Below are positions 27,114-37,061 of a stretch of DNA of 64,000 nt, piece by piece. The position numbers and the translations under genes were made by a program. This DNA comes from Marivirga lumbricoides (GTDB lineage: Bacteria; Bacteroidota; Bacteroidia; Cytophagales; Cyclobacteriaceae). Each line of letters opens with the position of its first letter. Position 1 is the first letter of the stretch. The notes below the pieces were generated by a model. It was not told the origin of the DNA. It made no database searches and was given only the letters and a program-made list of their open reading frames with translations. Where the stretch lies: contig NZ_BMEC01000003.1 in NCBI RefSeq assembly GCF_014636295.1, forward strand, positions 186,001 through 250,000. The letters are read 5' to 3'.

Positions 27114-29234
27114 ATGGCAAGAGATCTTAGATTAACAAGAAATATTGGTATCGCTGCACACATCGATGCTGGAAAAACTACTACTACTGAGCGTATCCTT
27201 TACTATACTGGGGTAAGCCATAAAATAGGTGAGGTACACGATGGTGCTGCAACAATGGACTGGATGGAGCAGGAGCAGGAGAGAGGTATAACTATTACTT
27301 CTGCTGCTACTACTGTTTTCTGGCCTTACAAAAATGACAAATATCACATCAATATTATTGATACTCCGGGTCACGTGGATTTTACTGTTGAGGTAAACAG
27401 ATCTTTAAGAGTATTAGATGGCCTGGTATTTTTGTTCAGTGCCGTAGATGGTGTTGAACCTCAGTCTGAAACAAACTGGAGATTAGCTGATAACTATAAA
27501 GTTGCCAGAATTGGGTTTGTTAACAAGATGGACAGAGATGGTGCGGATTTCCTTAATGTCTGCAGACAGGTTAAAGACATGTTAAAGACCAAAGCTGTTC
27601 CACTTCAATTGCCAATTGGAGCTGAAGGAAATTTCAGAGGTGTGGTTGATTTGGTAGAAATGAAAGCTGCGGTTTGGAATGAAGAAGATCAGGGAATGAC
27701 TTTCGAGGAGATTCCGATTCCTGAAGATATGGCTGATGAGGTAGAAGAGTACAGAGAGAAATTATTAGAATCTGTAGCTGAATATGATGAGTCATTAATG
27801 GAAAGATTCTTTGAAGATCCTGAATCGATTACCAAAGAAGAAGTAATTAGTGCATTAAGAAAAGCAACTATCGATTTGGCTTTTGTGCCAATGATGTGTG
27901 GTTCAGCTTTTAAAAATAAAGGAGTTCAAACTCTTCTGAATTATGTGATGGAGTTACTTCCTTCACCTTTAGATAGAGATAATATTGTTGGTACTAATCC
28001 TGATACTGATGAGCCTACTTCAAGAAAACCTTCTAAAGAAGATCCTTTTGCTGCATTAGCATTTAAAATTGCAACGGATCCATTTGTAGGAAGACTTTGT
28101 TTCGTTAGAGCTTATTCTGGTTTCTTAGATTCTGGTTCTTATGTATTTAATACAAGAACTAATAAGAAAGAAAGGATTTCCCGTATCTTCCAAATGCACG
28201 CTAATAAGCAAAATCAAATTGATCAGCTCCAAGCTGGTGATATTGCTGCTGTAGTTGGTTTTAAAGATATTAAAACCGGGGATACGCTTTGTAATGAGAA
28301 TCATAAGATTGTTTTGGAATCTATGACTTTCCCTGAACCTGTTATCGGATATGCTATTGAGCCTAAAACTCAGGCGGATGTTGATAAAATGGGTATGGCT
28401 ATTGCTAAGTTGGTGGAAGAGGATCCAACGCTTCAGGTTAATACAGATGAAGAAACAGGTCAGACTATCCTAAGAGGTATGGGTGAATTGCACCTTGATA
28501 TCATCATGGATAGAATGAAGCGTGAATTTAAAGTTGAGGTAAACCAAGGTGCTCCTCAGGTGGCTTACAAAGAGGCAATTACTTCTTTGGTAGATCATAA
28601 AGAGGTTTATAAGAAGCAGTCAGGTGGTAAAGGTAAGTTTGCAGATATAGTATTTAAATTATCTCCAGCTGAACCAGATGCAACTACAGGAGAAATTAAG
28701 CCTGGTCTGCAATTCCAGAATAGTATTACTGGTGGTGTAATTCCTAAAGAATTTATCCCAGCTATTCAAAAAGGGTTTACCGAAGCAATGAACAATGGTC
28801 CGTTAGCAGGTTATCCAATAGAAGCTATGAAAGTAGAATTGTATCATGGTAGTTTCCACGATGTGGATTCAGATGCACTTTCTTTCGAATTGGCTGCAAG
28901 AATTGGATTTAAACAAGCCGCTAAAAAGGCAGGTCCTCAGTTATTAGAGCCTATTATGAAGGTTGAAGTTACTTCACCTGATGAATATACTGGTCCTGTA
29001 ACAGGTGATTTGAACAAGAGAAGAGGTTTGATGAAAGGAATGGATACAAGAGGTGGAGCTCAGATTATTAAAGCTGATGTGCCGTTGTCTGAATTGTTTG
29101 GATATGTTACCGACTTAAGAACCATTACATCTGGAAGAGCAACTGCTTCTTTAACTTTCTCACATTACGATCCTGTACCAAATCATCTTGCTGAACAGGT
29201 AATTGCTAAGGTAAAGGGTGAAGCTGTTAAATAA
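27114..29234 (+). CDS. fusA: Elongation factor G
   Basis: Translocation GTPase that also works with ribosome recycling factor (706 aa). G motifs are [13 protein letters not shown] (15-27), [23 protein letters not shown] (about 83-94) and NKMDRDGAD. Domain IV, which reaches the decoding site, has the expected KEAITS and [11 protein letters not shown] segments. The protein is full length in the str operon, eight bases before rpsJ. A sequence this close to canonical EF-G at its place in the str operon is taken as the main copy. Confidence 0.98.
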   Translation: MARDLRLTRNIGIAAHIDAGKTTTTERILYYTGVSHKIGEVHDGAATMDWMEQEQERGITITSAATTVFWPYKNDKYHINIIDTPGHVDFTVEVNRSLRVLDGLVFLFSAVDGVEPQSETNWRLADNYKVARIGFVNKMDRDGADFLNVCRQVKDMLKTKAVPLQLPIGAEGNFRGVVDLVEMKAAVWNEEDQGMTFEEIPIPEDMADEVEEYREKLLESVAEYDESLMERFFEDPESITKEEVISALRKATIDLAFVPMMCGSAFKNKGVQTLLNYVMELLPSPLDRDNIVGTNPDTDEPTSRKPSKEDPFAALAFKIATDPFVGRLCFVRAYSGFLDSGSYVFNTRTNKKERISRIFQMHANKQNQIDQLQAGDIAAVVGFKDIKTGDTLCNENHKIVLESMTFPEPVIGYAIEPKTQADVDKMGMAIAKLVEEDPTLQVNTDEETGQTILRGMGELHLDIIMDRMKREFKVEVNQGAPQVAYKEAITSLVDHKEVYKKQSGGKGKFADIVFKLSPAEPDATTGEIKPGLQFQNSITGGVIPKEFIPAIQKGFTEAMNNGPLAGYPIEAMKVELYHGSFHDVDSDALSFELAARIGFKQAAKKAGPQLLEPIMKVEVTSPDEYTGPVTGDLNKRRGLMKGMDTRGGAQIIKADVPLSELFGYVTDLRTITSGRATASLTFSHYDPVPNHLAEQVIAKVKGEAVK

Positions 29235-29242
29235 TTGGAATT

Positions 29243-29548
29243 ATGAATCAGAAAATTAGAATAAAATTAAAGTCTTACGATCACAACTTGGTTGATAAAT
29301 CTTCTGAGAAAATTGTAAGGGCGGTTAAAACTACCGGAGCGGTGGTAAGTGGACCAATTCCTTTGCCTACTGAGAAAGAAATATTTACAGTTTTGCGTTC
29401 ACCGCACGTGAATAAAAAGTCTAGAGAGCAATTTCAACTTTGCACATTTAAGAGGTTAGTTGATATTTATTCAAATAGTCCTAAAACTGTTGATGCATTA
29501 ATGAAACTGGAATTACCTAGTGGTGTTGATGTAGAGATAAAAGTTTGA
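29243..29548 (+). CDS. rpsJ: 30S ribosomal protein S10
   Basis: 30S head protein (101 aa) that also binds NusB in antitermination complexes. The sequence [19 protein letters not shown] and the loop around [14 protein letters not shown] are typical. Here it ends the str transcript instead of starting the S10 operon: a strong terminator at 29571 and a new promoter at 29644 separate it from rplC. Confidence 0.98.
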   Translation: MNQKIRIKLKSYDHNLVDKSSEKIVRAVKTTGAVVSGPIPLPTEKEIFTVLRSPHVNKKSREQFQLCTFKRLVDIYSNSPKTVDALMKLELPSGVDVEIKV

Positions 29549-29570
29549 CAGAGCTTATTTCTGTTAATAA

Positions 29571-29608
29571 AGGAACCAATGAGCCTGAATTCATTGGTTC
29601 CTTTTTTT
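29571..29608 (+). terminator. Strong terminator of the str operon
   Basis: AGGAACCAATGA (29571-29582) and TCATTGGTTCCT (29591-29602) form a perfect 12-bp stem with an 8-nt loop, followed by seven T residues. Confidence 0.92.
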
Positions 29609-29643
29609 ATCTAAAAATATTTATAATTTTTAAGTTAGTACGT

Positions 29644-29673
29644 TTTGTATCTTACAATAAATTGCTAACTTTG
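29644..29673 (+). promoter_or_regulatory. Promoter of the rplC (S10-type) operon
   Basis: TTTG at 29644-29647, 18 bp spacer, TAACTTTG at 29666-29673 followed by CAG. It drives the run of ribosomal genes that begins with rplC. Confidence 0.78.
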
Positions 29674-29677
29674 CAGT

Positions 29678-29716
29678 CCTTTCGGGAAAAGCTAGAATAT
29701 ATCCCGTTTTGAAAGG
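29678..29716 (+). promoter_or_regulatory. rplC leader hairpin, candidate r-protein control element
   Basis: The RNA leader can fold into an outer stem CCTTT/AAAGG (29678-29682 with 29712-29716) and an inner stem CGGGA/TCCCG (29683-29687 with 29702-29706), with a TTTTG bulge on the 3' side and a 14-nt loop. It begins at about the predicted transcription start and lies 17 bp before rplC. In other bacteria L4 or other proteins regulate this operon through its leader. Confidence 0.5.
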
Positions 29717-29733
29717 TTTATAATTAAATAATA

Positions 29734-30372
29734 ATGTCTGGAATAATTGGAAAAAAAATCGGAATGACTAGCATCTACGGTGCCGATGGACGTAATGTCG
29801 CATGCACGGTGATAGAGGCTGGTCCTTGTGTGGTAACGCAAGTAAAAAGTTTGGAAACCGATGGTTATTCTGCTGTTCAGTTGGGCTTTGGCGAGCGCAA
29901 AGAAAAGAATACACCTAAGGCGTTGAAAGGACATTTTGCAAATGCTCAAACAACACCAAAGAGGAAACTCATAGAGTTTAAAGAGCATGAAGGTGAGGAG
30001 CCTTTTGTTCATAACTTGTCTTTAGGGCAGTTAGTTAAAATTGAAGACATTTTTGTTGAAGGTGACTTTGTTGATGTTGCTGGTACTTCAAAAGGTAAAG
30101 GTTTTCAAGGTGTTGTAAAACGTCATGGTTTTGGTGGTGTTGGTCAGGCTACTCATGGTCAGCATAACAGAGGAAGAGCACCAGGTTCTATTGGTGGAGC
30201 TTCTTATCCTGCAAGAGTTTTCCCAGGTATGAGAATGGCTGGAAGAATGGGAGGAGCAAGAGTGAAAAACACTAACTTAAGAGTGTTGAAACTAATTCCT
30301 GAGAAGAATTTACTTCTTATTAGCGGGTCAGTTCCCGGTGCAAAGAATTCAATTGTAATAATAGAAAAATAA
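29734..30372 (+). CDS. rplC: 50S ribosomal protein L3
   Basis: Early assembly protein (212 aa) whose long loop approaches the peptidyl-transferase centre. The loop carries [19 protein letters not shown] (about 137-155), which includes the Gln methylated in some bacteria. The N-terminus [15 protein letters not shown] is standard. It is the first gene after the promoter and leader hairpin at 29644-29716, and rplD follows after two bases. Confidence 0.98.
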   Translation: MSGIIGKKIGMTSIYGADGRNVACTVIEAGPCVVTQVKSLETDGYSAVQLGFGERKEKNTPKALKGHFANAQTTPKRKLIEFKEHEGEEPFVHNLSLGQLVKIEDIFVEGDFVDVAGTSKGKGFQGVVKRHGFGGVGQATHGQHNRGRAPGSIGGASYPARVFPGMRMAGRMGGARVKNTNLRVLKLIPEKNLLLISGSVPGAKNSIVIIEK

Positions 30373-30374
30373 AG

Positions 30375-31010
30375 ATGGAGCTTTCAGTATTTAAATCGAC
30401 AGGCGAAGACACGGGAAGAAAAATTTCTTTATCCGATGCCATCTTTGACATTGAACCTAATGATCACGCTATCTATTTAGACGTGAAGCAGAAATTAGCT
30501 AATGCAAGACAAGGAACTCATAAATCCAAGGAAAGAGCTGAAATTGCTGGTTCAACTAGAAAGATTAAGAAACAAAAAGGTACTGGTACAGCCCGTGCCG
30601 GAAGTATAAAATCACCTGTTTTTAAAGGTGGTGGTAGAGTTTTTGGTCCGAGACCAAGAGATTATAGTTTTAAATTAAACAAGAAGGTAAAACGTCTTGC
30701 CAGAATGTCAGCCTTAACTTATAAGGCTAAAGACCAAATGATCGGTATTTTAGAATCTATTTCTTTAAATGATGCTAAGACTAAATCATTTTTGGCAGTG
30801 TTAAATAATCTTTCTGTAAATTCTGTTAAAACTTTAATTGTATTGCCTGAAAACGATAAAAACGTTGTAATGGCTAGTAGAAATTTAAAGAATACCAGAG
30901 TAATTACAGCTGATATGTTGAATACTTATGATGTATTACATGCAGATAAGTTATTCTTAGTAGAAGGATCTGTAGAAAAAGTTGAAAACTTATTTAAGGA
31001 AAAGATATGA
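30375..31010 (+). CDS. rplD: 50S ribosomal protein L4
   Basis: Lines the peptide exit tunnel together with L22 (211 aa). The extended loop KKQKGTGTARAGSIKSPVFK (about 70-90) and GGRVFGPRPRDYSFKLNKK are diagnostic. L4 is the classic autogenous repressor of the S10 operon in E. coli; whether it acts on the leader hairpin upstream of rplC here is untested. It overlaps rplW by four bases, implying coupled translation. Confidence 0.98.
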   Translation: MELSVFKSTGEDTGRKISLSDAIFDIEPNDHAIYLDVKQKLANARQGTHKSKERAEIAGSTRKIKKQKGTGTARAGSIKSPVFKGGGRVFGPRPRDYSFKLNKKVKRLARMSALTYKAKDQMIGILESISLNDAKTKSFLAVLNNLSVNSVKTLIVLPENDKNVVMASRNLKNTRVITADMLNTYDVLHADKLFLVEGSVEKVENLFKEKI

Positions 31011-31294
31011 GCGTTTTAATAAAACCACTTGTTACAGAGAAGATTTCTGCCTTGAATGAAAAGGGTAAATATGGTTTCGTTGTTGCTAATGGAGCAAACA
31101 AAGTTGAAATCAAATCAGAAGTTGAGAAGAGATACGGTGTGAATGTTGAGGATGTAAATACAATGAAGTATTTAGGCAAGCAAAAATCACGCTATACTAA
31201 ATCCAGAGTTTTAACTGGTAGAAAACCTGATTATAAAAAGGCTATCGTTACAGTAGCTGAAGGTGAAATAATTGATTTCTACAGCGAAATTTAA
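31007..31294 (+). CDS. rplW: 50S ribosomal protein L23
   Basis: Sits at the tunnel exit and is a docking site for trigger factor and SRP (95 aa). The start SVLIKPLVTEKISALNEKGK and the VEKRYGVNVEDVNTM segment are typical, and the length is standard. It overlaps the end of rplD by four bases and precedes rplB by 11 bp. Confidence 0.97.
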   Translation: MSVLIKPLVTEKISALNEKGKYGFVVANGANKVEIKSEVEKRYGVNVEDVNTMKYLGKQKSRYTKSRVLTGRKPDYKKAIVTVAEGEIIDFYSEI

Positions 31295-31305
31295 TGATCT
31301 GAAAA

Positions 31306-32127
31306 ATGGCAGTTAAAAAATTTAGACCAGTTACAGCTGGACAACGACATAGATTAGCTCCGGTATATACCGAGTTAAGTAAGGTAGAGCCTGAAAAGTC
31401 ACTTCTTACACCTTTGAGAAAAAAGGGAGGAAGAAATAATTCAGGTAGAATGACCATGAGATACATTGGTGGTGGACATAAGCAAAATGTTCGTATCATT
31501 GATTTCAAACGTAACAAGCATGGAATACCTGCTACAGTAGCAACAGTTGAGTATGATCCATCAAGAACAGCATTTATAGCTTTATTACATTATGCTGATG
31601 GTGAAAAAAGATATATACTTGCGCCAAATGGTATAAAAGTAGGAGATAAAGTATTATCAGGAACTGAAATAGCGCCTGAGTTAGGAAATGCTTTACCCTT
31701 ATCATCTTTACCATTAGGTACCATTATTCATAACATTGAAATCCGTCCAGGTTCAGGTGCTGCTATGGTTAGAAGTGCAGGTGCTTATGCTCAGTTATTA
31801 GCACGTGATGGTAAGTATTCTACTATTAAGTTACCTTCAGGTGAAATGAGATTAGTACTAAGTGCTTGTCTTGCAACTGTGGGTGTAGTTTCTAACTCTG
31901 ATCATATGATTGTTAGATTAGGAAAAGCAGGTAGAAAAAGATGGCTAGGAAGAAGACCTCGGGTTAGAGGTGTTGTTATGAACCCAGTTGATCACCCAAT
32001 GGGTGGTGGTGAAGGTAAGTCTTCAGGAGGTCACCCAAGATCAAGAAATGGTTTATTATCTAAAGGTCTTAAAACAAGAACCCCTAAGAAATATTCCAAT
32101 AAATTAATTATCGGTAAAAAGAAGTAA
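31306..32127 (+). CDS. rplB: 50S ribosomal protein L2
   Basis: Conserved protein close to the peptidyl-transferase centre and needed for subunit joining (273 aa). The C-terminal block [15 protein letters not shown] contains the conserved histidine of the active-centre region. [17 protein letters not shown] and [16 protein letters not shown] are typical of the RNA-binding domains. It is three bases ahead of rpsS in the standard order. Confidence 0.98.
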   Translation: MAVKKFRPVTAGQRHRLAPVYTELSKVEPEKSLLTPLRKKGGRNNSGRMTMRYIGGGHKQNVRIIDFKRNKHGIPATVATVEYDPSRTAFIALLHYADGEKRYILAPNGIKVGDKVLSGTEIAPELGNALPLSSLPLGTIIHNIEIRPGSGAAMVRSAGAYAQLLARDGKYSTIKLPSGEMRLVLSACLATVGVVSNSDHMIVRLGKAGRKRWLGRRPRVRGVVMNPVDHPMGGGEGKSSGGHPRSRNGLLSKGLKTRTPKKYSNKLIIGKKK

Positions 32128-32130
32128 TAA

Positions 32131-32409
32131 ATGGCTAGATCGTTAAAAAAAGGACCATATATTGATTTCCGACTTGCGAAGAAGGTTGATGATATGACTG
32201 ATTCCGGTAAGAAATCTGTGATAAAAACCTGGTCAAGAAGATCAATGATTTCTCCTGATTTTGTTGGGCATACTTTTGCAGTTCATAATGGCAATAAGTT
32301 TATTCCGGTTTATGTAACTGAGAACATGGTAGGGCACAAATTAGGTGAATTTTCTCCAACGAGAAACTTCAGAGGTCATATTAATAAGAAAGATAAAGGT
32401 AAGAGATAA
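32131..32409 (+). CDS. rpsS: 30S ribosomal protein S19
   Basis: 30S head protein that complexes with S13 and contacts A-site tRNA (92 aa). The sequence [35 protein letters not shown] and the basic C-terminal tail ([12 protein letters not shown]) are standard. Its last base is the first base of rplV, a one-base overlap that suggests translational coupling. Confidence 0.97.
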   Translation: MARSLKKGPYIDFRLAKKVDDMTDSGKKSVIKTWSRRSMISPDFVGHTFAVHNGNKFIPVYVTENMVGHKLGEFSPTRNFRGHINKKDKGKR

Positions 32410-32801
32410 TGGAAGCTATTGCTAAGTTAAATAATGTACCCACTTCACCTCGAAAAATGAGGATGGTAGTAGATCTTATCAGGGGAGAAAAAGTGAATAG
32501 AGCTTTAGGTATCCTTAAGTTTGAATCAAAGAATGGTGCTGCAAAAGTAGAAAAGCTTTTATTATCAGCTATAGCTAACTGGCAGCAAGCGAATCCTGAC
32601 ACTGATCTTGAAGAAGCTAATCTTTTTGTAAAGGAAGTTAGAGTAGACGGTGGTAGAATGCTAAAAAGGTTAAGACCTGCACCACAAGGTAGAGCACACA
32701 GAATAAGAAAGAGATCTAACCATGTTACTTTAATTGTGGATAGCGCTCCTGAAGCAGAGAATGCAATAGTTGAAACTGAAAACTCCGAAAATAAAAAATA
32801 G
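32409..32801 (+). CDS. rplV: 50S ribosomal protein L22
   Basis: Assembly protein whose beta-hairpin lines the exit tunnel (130 aa). The start has [19 protein letters not shown] and the hairpin [20 protein letters not shown] (about 79-98) is intact, the place where macrolide-resistance changes arise. A Glu/Asn-rich tail of about 15 residues extends beyond the E. coli protein. It is directly adjacent to rpsC with no gap. Confidence 0.97.
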   Translation: MEAIAKLNNVPTSPRKMRMVVDLIRGEKVNRALGILKFESKNGAAKVEKLLLSAIANWQQANPDTDLEEANLFVKEVRVDGGRMLKRLRPAPQGRAHRIRKRSNHVTLIVDSAPEAENAIVETENSENKK

Positions 32802-33539
32802 ATGGGACAGAAAGTTAATCCTACCGGTTTTCGTTTAGGCATCGTTAGAGGTTGGGAGTCCAACTGGTACGGTGGAAAAGGTAATGCTTTTTCTGAAAAG
32901 CTAATTGAAGATCATAAGATAAGGGAATATATCCTTGCGCGTATCCCAAAAGGAGGGATCTCTAAGATAGTTATCGAAAGAACTTTAAAGAGAATCACGC
33001 TTACTATACATACTGCACGTCCTGGTGTTGTTATTGGTAAAGGTGGTAGCGAAGTAGATAAATTAAAAGAGGAGCTTAAGAAGTTGACTGGCAAAGATGT
33101 TCAAATTAATATCTTTGAGATTAAGAGACCTGAATTAGACGCTAAGTTGGTCGGGGAATCAATAGCTCAACAATTAAAAGCTCGTATATCATATAGAAGA
33201 GCAATGAAGCAATCTATTGCTTCGGCAATGAGAGTTGGTGCTCAAGGTATTAAAATCAAAGTTTCCGGTCGTTTGGGCGGAGCGGAGATGGCTCGTACAG
33301 AGATGTATAAAGAAGGGAGAATTCCTTTGCATACTTTAAGAGCAGATATCGATTATGAAGTATCGGAAGCAAACACGATCTATGGTATCATAGGTATCAA
33401 AGTTTGGGTTTTCAAAGGTGAGGTATTTGGTAAGAGAGATCTTTCTCTTAATGTTGGCGCTGGTGCGCAAACTAAAGGCAATGCACCTGGTCCTGGTAAT
33501 AATAGAAGAAGTGAACGTCCTAAAAGAAAGAGAAAATAA
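32802..33539 (+). CDS. rpsC: 30S ribosomal protein S3
   Basis: Forms part of the mRNA entry channel and its helicase activity (245 aa). The KH domain motif [14 protein letters not shown] (about 67-80) and the C-terminal domain with [19 protein letters not shown] are complete. The last 30 residues are a basic Pro/Arg/Lys tail. It is followed by a 31-bp gap before rplP, the largest within the S10-type cluster. Confidence 0.98.
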   Translation: MGQKVNPTGFRLGIVRGWESNWYGGKGNAFSEKLIEDHKIREYILARIPKGGISKIVIERTLKRITLTIHTARPGVVIGKGGSEVDKLKEELKKLTGKDVQINIFEIKRPELDAKLVGESIAQQLKARISYRRAMKQSIASAMRVGAQGIKIKVSGRLGGAEMARTEMYKEGRIPLHTLRADIDYEVSEANTIYGIIGIKVWVFKGEVFGKRDLSLNVGAGAQTKGNAPGPGNNRRSERPKRKRK

Positions 33540-33570
33540 TCTCCGGATTTTAGCTTAAAGATAATATAAG

Positions 33571-33993
33571 ATGTTACAGCCGAAAAGAACGAAATTTAGG
33601 AAGAAGCAAAAAGGTAGAGTAAAAGGTATCGCTCAGAGAGGACACACCATTGCTTTCGGAAGTTTTGCTTTAAAATCGCTTGAGCCGGGATGGATTACTA
33701 GTAGGCAAATTGAAGCCTCCAGGATTGCCATGACTCGTGCTATGAAGCGTCAGGGTCAGGTTTGGATTAGGATTTTCCCTGATAAACCAATTACAAAAAA
33801 GCCTGCTGAAGTAAGGATGGGTAAAGGTAAAGGAGCTCCTGAATACTGGGTGGCTACTGTTAAACCTGGAACTATCATGTTTGAAGCAGGTGGAGTGCCA
33901 ATTGAGTTAGCTCAAGAAGCCTTAAGGTTAGCTGCTCAAAAGCTTCCTTTAAAAACTAAGTTTACAGTAAGAAGAGATTACGCAGAAAATTAA
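33571..33993 (+). CDS. rplP: 50S ribosomal protein L16
   Basis: Organises the A-site side of the 50S subunit (140 aa). The start [36 protein letters not shown] and [16 protein letters not shown] are all diagnostic. The order rpsC-rplP-rpmC-rpsQ is the universal one. It stops five bases before rpmC. Confidence 0.98.
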   Translation: MLQPKRTKFRKKQKGRVKGIAQRGHTIAFGSFALKSLEPGWITSRQIEASRIAMTRAMKRQGQVWIRIFPDKPITKKPAEVRMGKGKGAPEYWVATVKPGTIMFEAGGVPIELAQEALRLAAQKLPLKTKFTVRRDYAEN

Positions 33994-33998
33994 TCGTC

Positions 33999-34193
33999 AT
34001 GAAAAATTCAGATATCAAAAAACTATCTATTGACGAGCTCAGGGAGAATATCAATAATGAAGCGCAGAAGCTTCAGAAGTTTCAGTTTGCCCACGCTATA
34101 TCACCTATAGAAAACCCTATGCAAATTAGGGTAACTCGTAAAAATATAGCTAGGTTACAGACCGAGCTAAGGGCTAAAGAACTTGCTAAATAA
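33999..34193 (+). CDS. rpmC: 50S ribosomal protein L29
   Basis: Small helical protein near the tunnel exit and trigger-factor site (64 aa). Two long helices are visible, with the conserved LRxxxxxExxKLxFxxA pattern as [20 protein letters not shown] and the second helix [16 protein letters not shown]. It lies between rplP and rpsQ with short gaps of five and eight bases. Confidence 0.95.
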   Translation: MKNSDIKKLSIDELRENINNEAQKLQKFQFAHAISPIENPMQIRVTRKNIARLQTELRAKELAK

Positions 34194-34201
34194 TCGCTAA
34201 G

Positions 34202-34456
34202 ATGGAAAGAAACCTTAGAAAAGAAAGAATAGGGCTTGTTGTAAGCAACAAAATGGAGAAGTCTATCACTGTTTCGGTTGAAAGAAAAGTGAAGCACCCT
34301 ATATATGGTAAATTTTTGAAGAAAACTACCAAGTTTATGGCTCATGACGAATCAAATGATTGCGGTATTGGTGATACTGTAAGGATTAGTGAGACTCGTC
34401 CTTTGAGTAAAAATAAGAGATGGAGATTAGTAGAAATTTTAGAAAGAGCTAAATAA
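34202..34456 (+). CDS. rpsQ: 30S ribosomal protein S17
   Basis: Early-binding 30S body protein with an OB fold (84 aa). [20 protein letters not shown] and the [20 protein letters not shown] segment are typical. It follows rpmC by eight bases and precedes rplN by two. Confidence 0.97.
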   Translation: MERNLRKERIGLVVSNKMEKSITVSVERKVKHPIYGKFLKKTTKFMAHDESNDCGIGDTVRISETRPLSKNKRWRLVEILERAK

Positions 34457-34458
34457 CC

Positions 34459-34827
34459 ATGATACAACAAGAATCAAGATTAAGTGTAGCGGATAACAGT
34501 GGTGCTAAAGAAGTACTTTGTATTCGTGTATTAGGGGGTACTAAAAAGAGGTATGCTTCTATCGGAGATAAGATTATTGTAAGTGTCAAATCAGCTCTTT
34601 CATCTAGTAATCTTAAGAAAGGAACTGTTTCTCGTGCGGTAATCGTTAGAACTAAAAAGGAAGTAAGAAGAAAAGATGGTTCTTACATCAGATTTGAAGA
34701 TAACGCTGCTGTATTACTTAACCCTAATGATGAGCCTAGAGGTACTCGTATTTTTGGCCCTGTAGCAAGAGAGTTAAGAGAGAAGCAATTCATGAAAATA
34801 GTTTCCTTAGCACCTGAAGTATTATAA
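34459..34827 (+). CDS. rplN: 50S ribosomal protein L14
   Basis: Large-subunit protein that bridges to the 30S subunit and is the binding site of the silencing factor RsfS (122 aa). [20 protein letters not shown], the [15 protein letters not shown] segment and [20 protein letters not shown] at the C-terminus are standard. Two bases separate it from rplX. Confidence 0.98.
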   Translation: MIQQESRLSVADNSGAKEVLCIRVLGGTKKRYASIGDKIIVSVKSALSSSNLKKGTVSRAVIVRTKKEVRRKDGSYIRFEDNAAVLLNPNDEPRGTRIFGPVARELREKQFMKIVSLAPEVL

Positions 34828-34829
34828 TA

Positions 34830-35177
34830 ATGGAAAGGAAGAAAAATAAACAACAAAAGTTCCACATTCGAAAAGGAGATACTGTAAAAGTAATCTCTGG
34901 TAATTCGAAAGGTAAAAGTGGAAAAGTTTTGGAGATGTTTGGTGAGAAGCAAAGAGCACTTGTTGAAGGTGTTAATATTGTAACTAAACATAAAAAACCA
35001 TCTGCTACTAGCCCTGAAGGAGGTATAGAGAAAGTTGAGGCGGCTATTCACATCAGTAACCTGATGTTAGTAGATCCTGCAACAGGTGAAGCTACCAGAA
35101 CAGGTAGAAAAGCAGACGATAAAGGTAAATTGCAAAGATTTTCTAAGAAAACAGGGGAGGTAATTAACAATGGCTAA
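34830..35177 (+). CDS. rplX: 50S ribosomal protein L24
   Basis: Assembly initiator protein with a KOW domain (115 aa). The KOW motif is [20 protein letters not shown] (about 14-33). The loop with [16 protein letters not shown] follows. It overlaps rplE by eight bases, so translation of the two is likely coupled. Confidence 0.97.
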   Translation: MERKKNKQQKFHIRKGDTVKVISGNSKGKSGKVLEMFGEKQRALVEGVNIVTKHKKPSATSPEGGIEKVEAAIHISNLMLVDPATGEATRTGRKADDKGKLQRFSKKTGEVINNG

Positions 35178-35727
35178 TCCAAGATTAAAAGATATATATA
35201 CCAATGAGATTATTCCTGCATTAAAGGAAAAATTTCAGTATAAGTCTATTATGCAGGTACCTAAGTTGGAGAAAATAGTTATCAACAAAGGTATTGGTGC
35301 TGCAACGGCTGATAAAAAATTAGTAGATGTAGGAGTAGAGGAGTTATCTACTATATCTGGTCAAAAAGCTATGCCTACTTATGCTAAGAACTCAATCTCA
35401 AACTTTAAGTTGAGAGAGGGGATGCCAATTGGAGCTAAAGTTACTCTTCGTGGAAGTAAGATGTATGAGTTTCTTGACAGATTATTGTCAGTTTCTTTAC
35501 CACGTGTTCGTGACTTCAGAGGTGTTAAGGATAAGGGCTTTGATGGTAGAGGTAATTATACTTTAGGCATTAAAGAACAAATTATTTTTCCTGAGATAAG
35601 CATTGAAAAAGTTGCTACAATTTCAGGTATGGATATTACATTTGTCACTACAGCAAATACAGATGAAGAGAGCTTTGAGTTATTAAAGTCTTTCGGAATG
35701 CCATTTGCAAGTAAAAATAATAACTAA
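35170..35727 (+). CDS. rplE: 50S ribosomal protein L5
   Basis: Central-protuberance protein that binds 5S rRNA and contacts P-site tRNA (185 aa). [20 protein letters not shown] and the [20 protein letters not shown] block are diagnostic. It overlaps rplX by eight bases and precedes rpsN by two. In E. coli the S8 repressor target lies at the start of rplE mRNA; here a separate promoter ahead of rpsH suggests that S8 control, if any, is organised differently. Confidence 0.98.
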   Translation: MANPRLKDIYTNEIIPALKEKFQYKSIMQVPKLEKIVINKGIGAATADKKLVDVGVEELSTISGQKAMPTYAKNSISNFKLREGMPIGAKVTLRGSKMYEFLDRLLSVSLPRVRDFRGVKDKGFDGRGNYTLGIKEQIIFPEISIEKVATISGMDITFVTTANTDEESFELLKSFGMPFASKNNN

Positions 35728-35729
35728 TT

Positions 35730-35999
35730 ATGGCTAGAAAAGCAGTAATTGCCAGAGAAAGGAAAAGAGAAAAAATGGTAGCTAAATTTGCTGCCAAACG
35801 TGCTGAATTAAAAGCTAATGGCGACTATGAAGCACTTGATAAATTACCTAAGAATGCTTCACCGGTTCGTTTGCATAACAGATGTAAATTGACTGGTAGA
35901 CCTAAAGGTTACATGAGGAAGTTTGGAATTTCCAGGGTAACGTTTAGAGAAATGGCCTCAGCAGGTAAGATTCCTGGAGTCACTAAAGCTAGTTGGTGA
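35730..35999 (+). CDS. rpsN: 30S ribosomal protein S14, zinc-free form
   Basis: 30S head protein (89 aa). This is the longer form without the zinc ribbon: the region that carries two CxxC pairs in the 61-aa form reads [20 protein letters not shown] with only one Cys. The C-terminus [20 protein letters not shown] is typical. It ends the first part of the cluster; a 91-bp gap with a promoter follows before rpsH. Confidence 0.97.
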   Translation: MARKAVIARERKREKMVAKFAAKRAELKANGDYEALDKLPKNASPVRLHNRCKLTGRPKGYMRKFGISRVTFREMASAGKIPGVTKASW

Positions 36000-36037
36000 T
36001 TTTTTATTAGTAAATTTTAATTAACAAAATATTTTCT

Positions 36038-36045
36038 TATCTTTG
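36038..36045 (+). promoter_or_regulatory. Internal promoter ahead of rpsH (spc part)
   Basis: TATCTTTG at 36038-36045, followed by CAG, is a full -7 match in the 91-bp rpsN-rpsH gap. The -33 region is only T/A-rich, without TTG at 18-21 bp. The leader that follows has GGCCTGTTTCGGCAGAGG, which can form a small GCC/GGC hairpin and shares TTTCGG with the rplC leader. Confidence 0.6.
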
Positions 36046-36090
36046 CAGGCCTGTTTCGGCAGAGGTATGAAATGATTAATAATATAAGAA

Positions 36091-36489
36091 ATGGTAACTG
36101 ATCCAATAGCTGATTATTTAACAAGGGTTCGTAATGCTATTAAAGCAAAGCATAGAATCGTTGAAGTGCCAGCCTCTAATCTTAAGAAGAGTCTGACAAA
36201 GGTGCTTCATGAAAAAGGTTATATCTTAAACTATAAGTTTGAAGATACTAATGCTCAAGGTAGTATTAAAATCGCTTTAAAGTATGATCCTGTTAGTAAA
36301 ACCTCTGCCATTACAAAATTGGAGAGAGTTTCAAAACCGGGTCTTAGAAAATATTGTAATTCAGAAGAGCTTCCTAGAGTTTTAAATGGTTTAGGAATAG
36401 CTATTCTTTCTACTTCTAATGGTGTTATCACTGATAAAGAAGCTAGGAATTTGAAAGTTGGTGGTGAAGTTTTGTGCTACGTATATTAA
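36091..36489 (+). CDS. rpsH: 30S ribosomal protein S8
   Basis: Binds 16S rRNA helix 21 and is the spc-operon repressor in E. coli (132 aa). [18 protein letters not shown] and the C-terminal [17 protein letters not shown] block are diagnostic. It is the first gene behind the internal promoter at 36038, so S8 may feed back on its own leader; this is inference. rplF follows after nine bases. Confidence 0.98.
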   Translation: MVTDPIADYLTRVRNAIKAKHRIVEVPASNLKKSLTKVLHEKGYILNYKFEDTNAQGSIKIALKYDPVSKTSAITKLERVSKPGLRKYCNSEELPRVLNGLGIAILSTSNGVITDKEARNLKVGGEVLCYVY

Positions 36490-36498
36490 AAAATTGAA

Positions 36499-37053
36499 AT
36501 GTCACGAATAGGTAAAAGTCCAATAAAATTGCCTCAGGGTGTTACCCTTGATATTGCTAAAGATAATATGGTGACTGTAAAAGGCTCAAAGGGTTCTTTA
36601 CAGCAGCAGGTTAATCCAGCTATAAAGTTGTCTGTTGAAGATAACGTGTTAACACTAGTAAGGCCTACTGAATCTAAAAGACATAAAGCTATGCATGGTC
36701 TTTATAGAGCGCTTCTGGCTAATATGGTAGAAGGTGTTTCAGAGGGGTATAAAAGACAGTTAGAGTTAGTTGGGGTAGGTTATAAGGCTGTAGCTCAAGG
36801 TAATGTATTGGAACTTAACGTTGGTTATTCACATAGTATTTTCGTGGGTTTACCTGATGAAATTAAAGTAACAGCTGAAACAGTTAAAGGTCAGAATCCT
36901 ACCATTACACTTGAAAGTATCGATAAGCAATTAATCGGTCAGGTAGCTGCAAAAATCAAGTCATTGAGATCAGTTGAGCCTTACAAAGGTAAAGGTATCC
37001 GTTTTGTTGGTGAGTATATTAGACGTAAAGCAGGTAAGACTGCCGCTAAATAA
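36499..37053 (+). CDS. rplF: 50S ribosomal protein L6
   Basis: Two-domain protein next to the sarcin-ricin loop and factor-binding site (184 aa). SRIGKSPIKLPQGVTLDI, the LELVGVGYKAVAQGNVLELN repeat unit and the C-terminal EPYKGKGIRFVGEYIRRKAG are intact. It lies in the standard rpsH-rplF-rplR order with short gaps. Confidence 0.98.
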   Translation: MSRIGKSPIKLPQGVTLDIAKDNMVTVKGSKGSLQQQVNPAIKLSVEDNVLTLVRPTESKRHKAMHGLYRALLANMVEGVSEGYKRQLELVGVGYKAVAQGNVLELNVGYSHSIFVGLPDEIKVTAETVKGQNPTITLESIDKQLIGQVAAKIKSLRSVEPYKGKGIRFVGEYIRRKAGKTAAK

Positions 37054-37061
37054 TTAAGATA

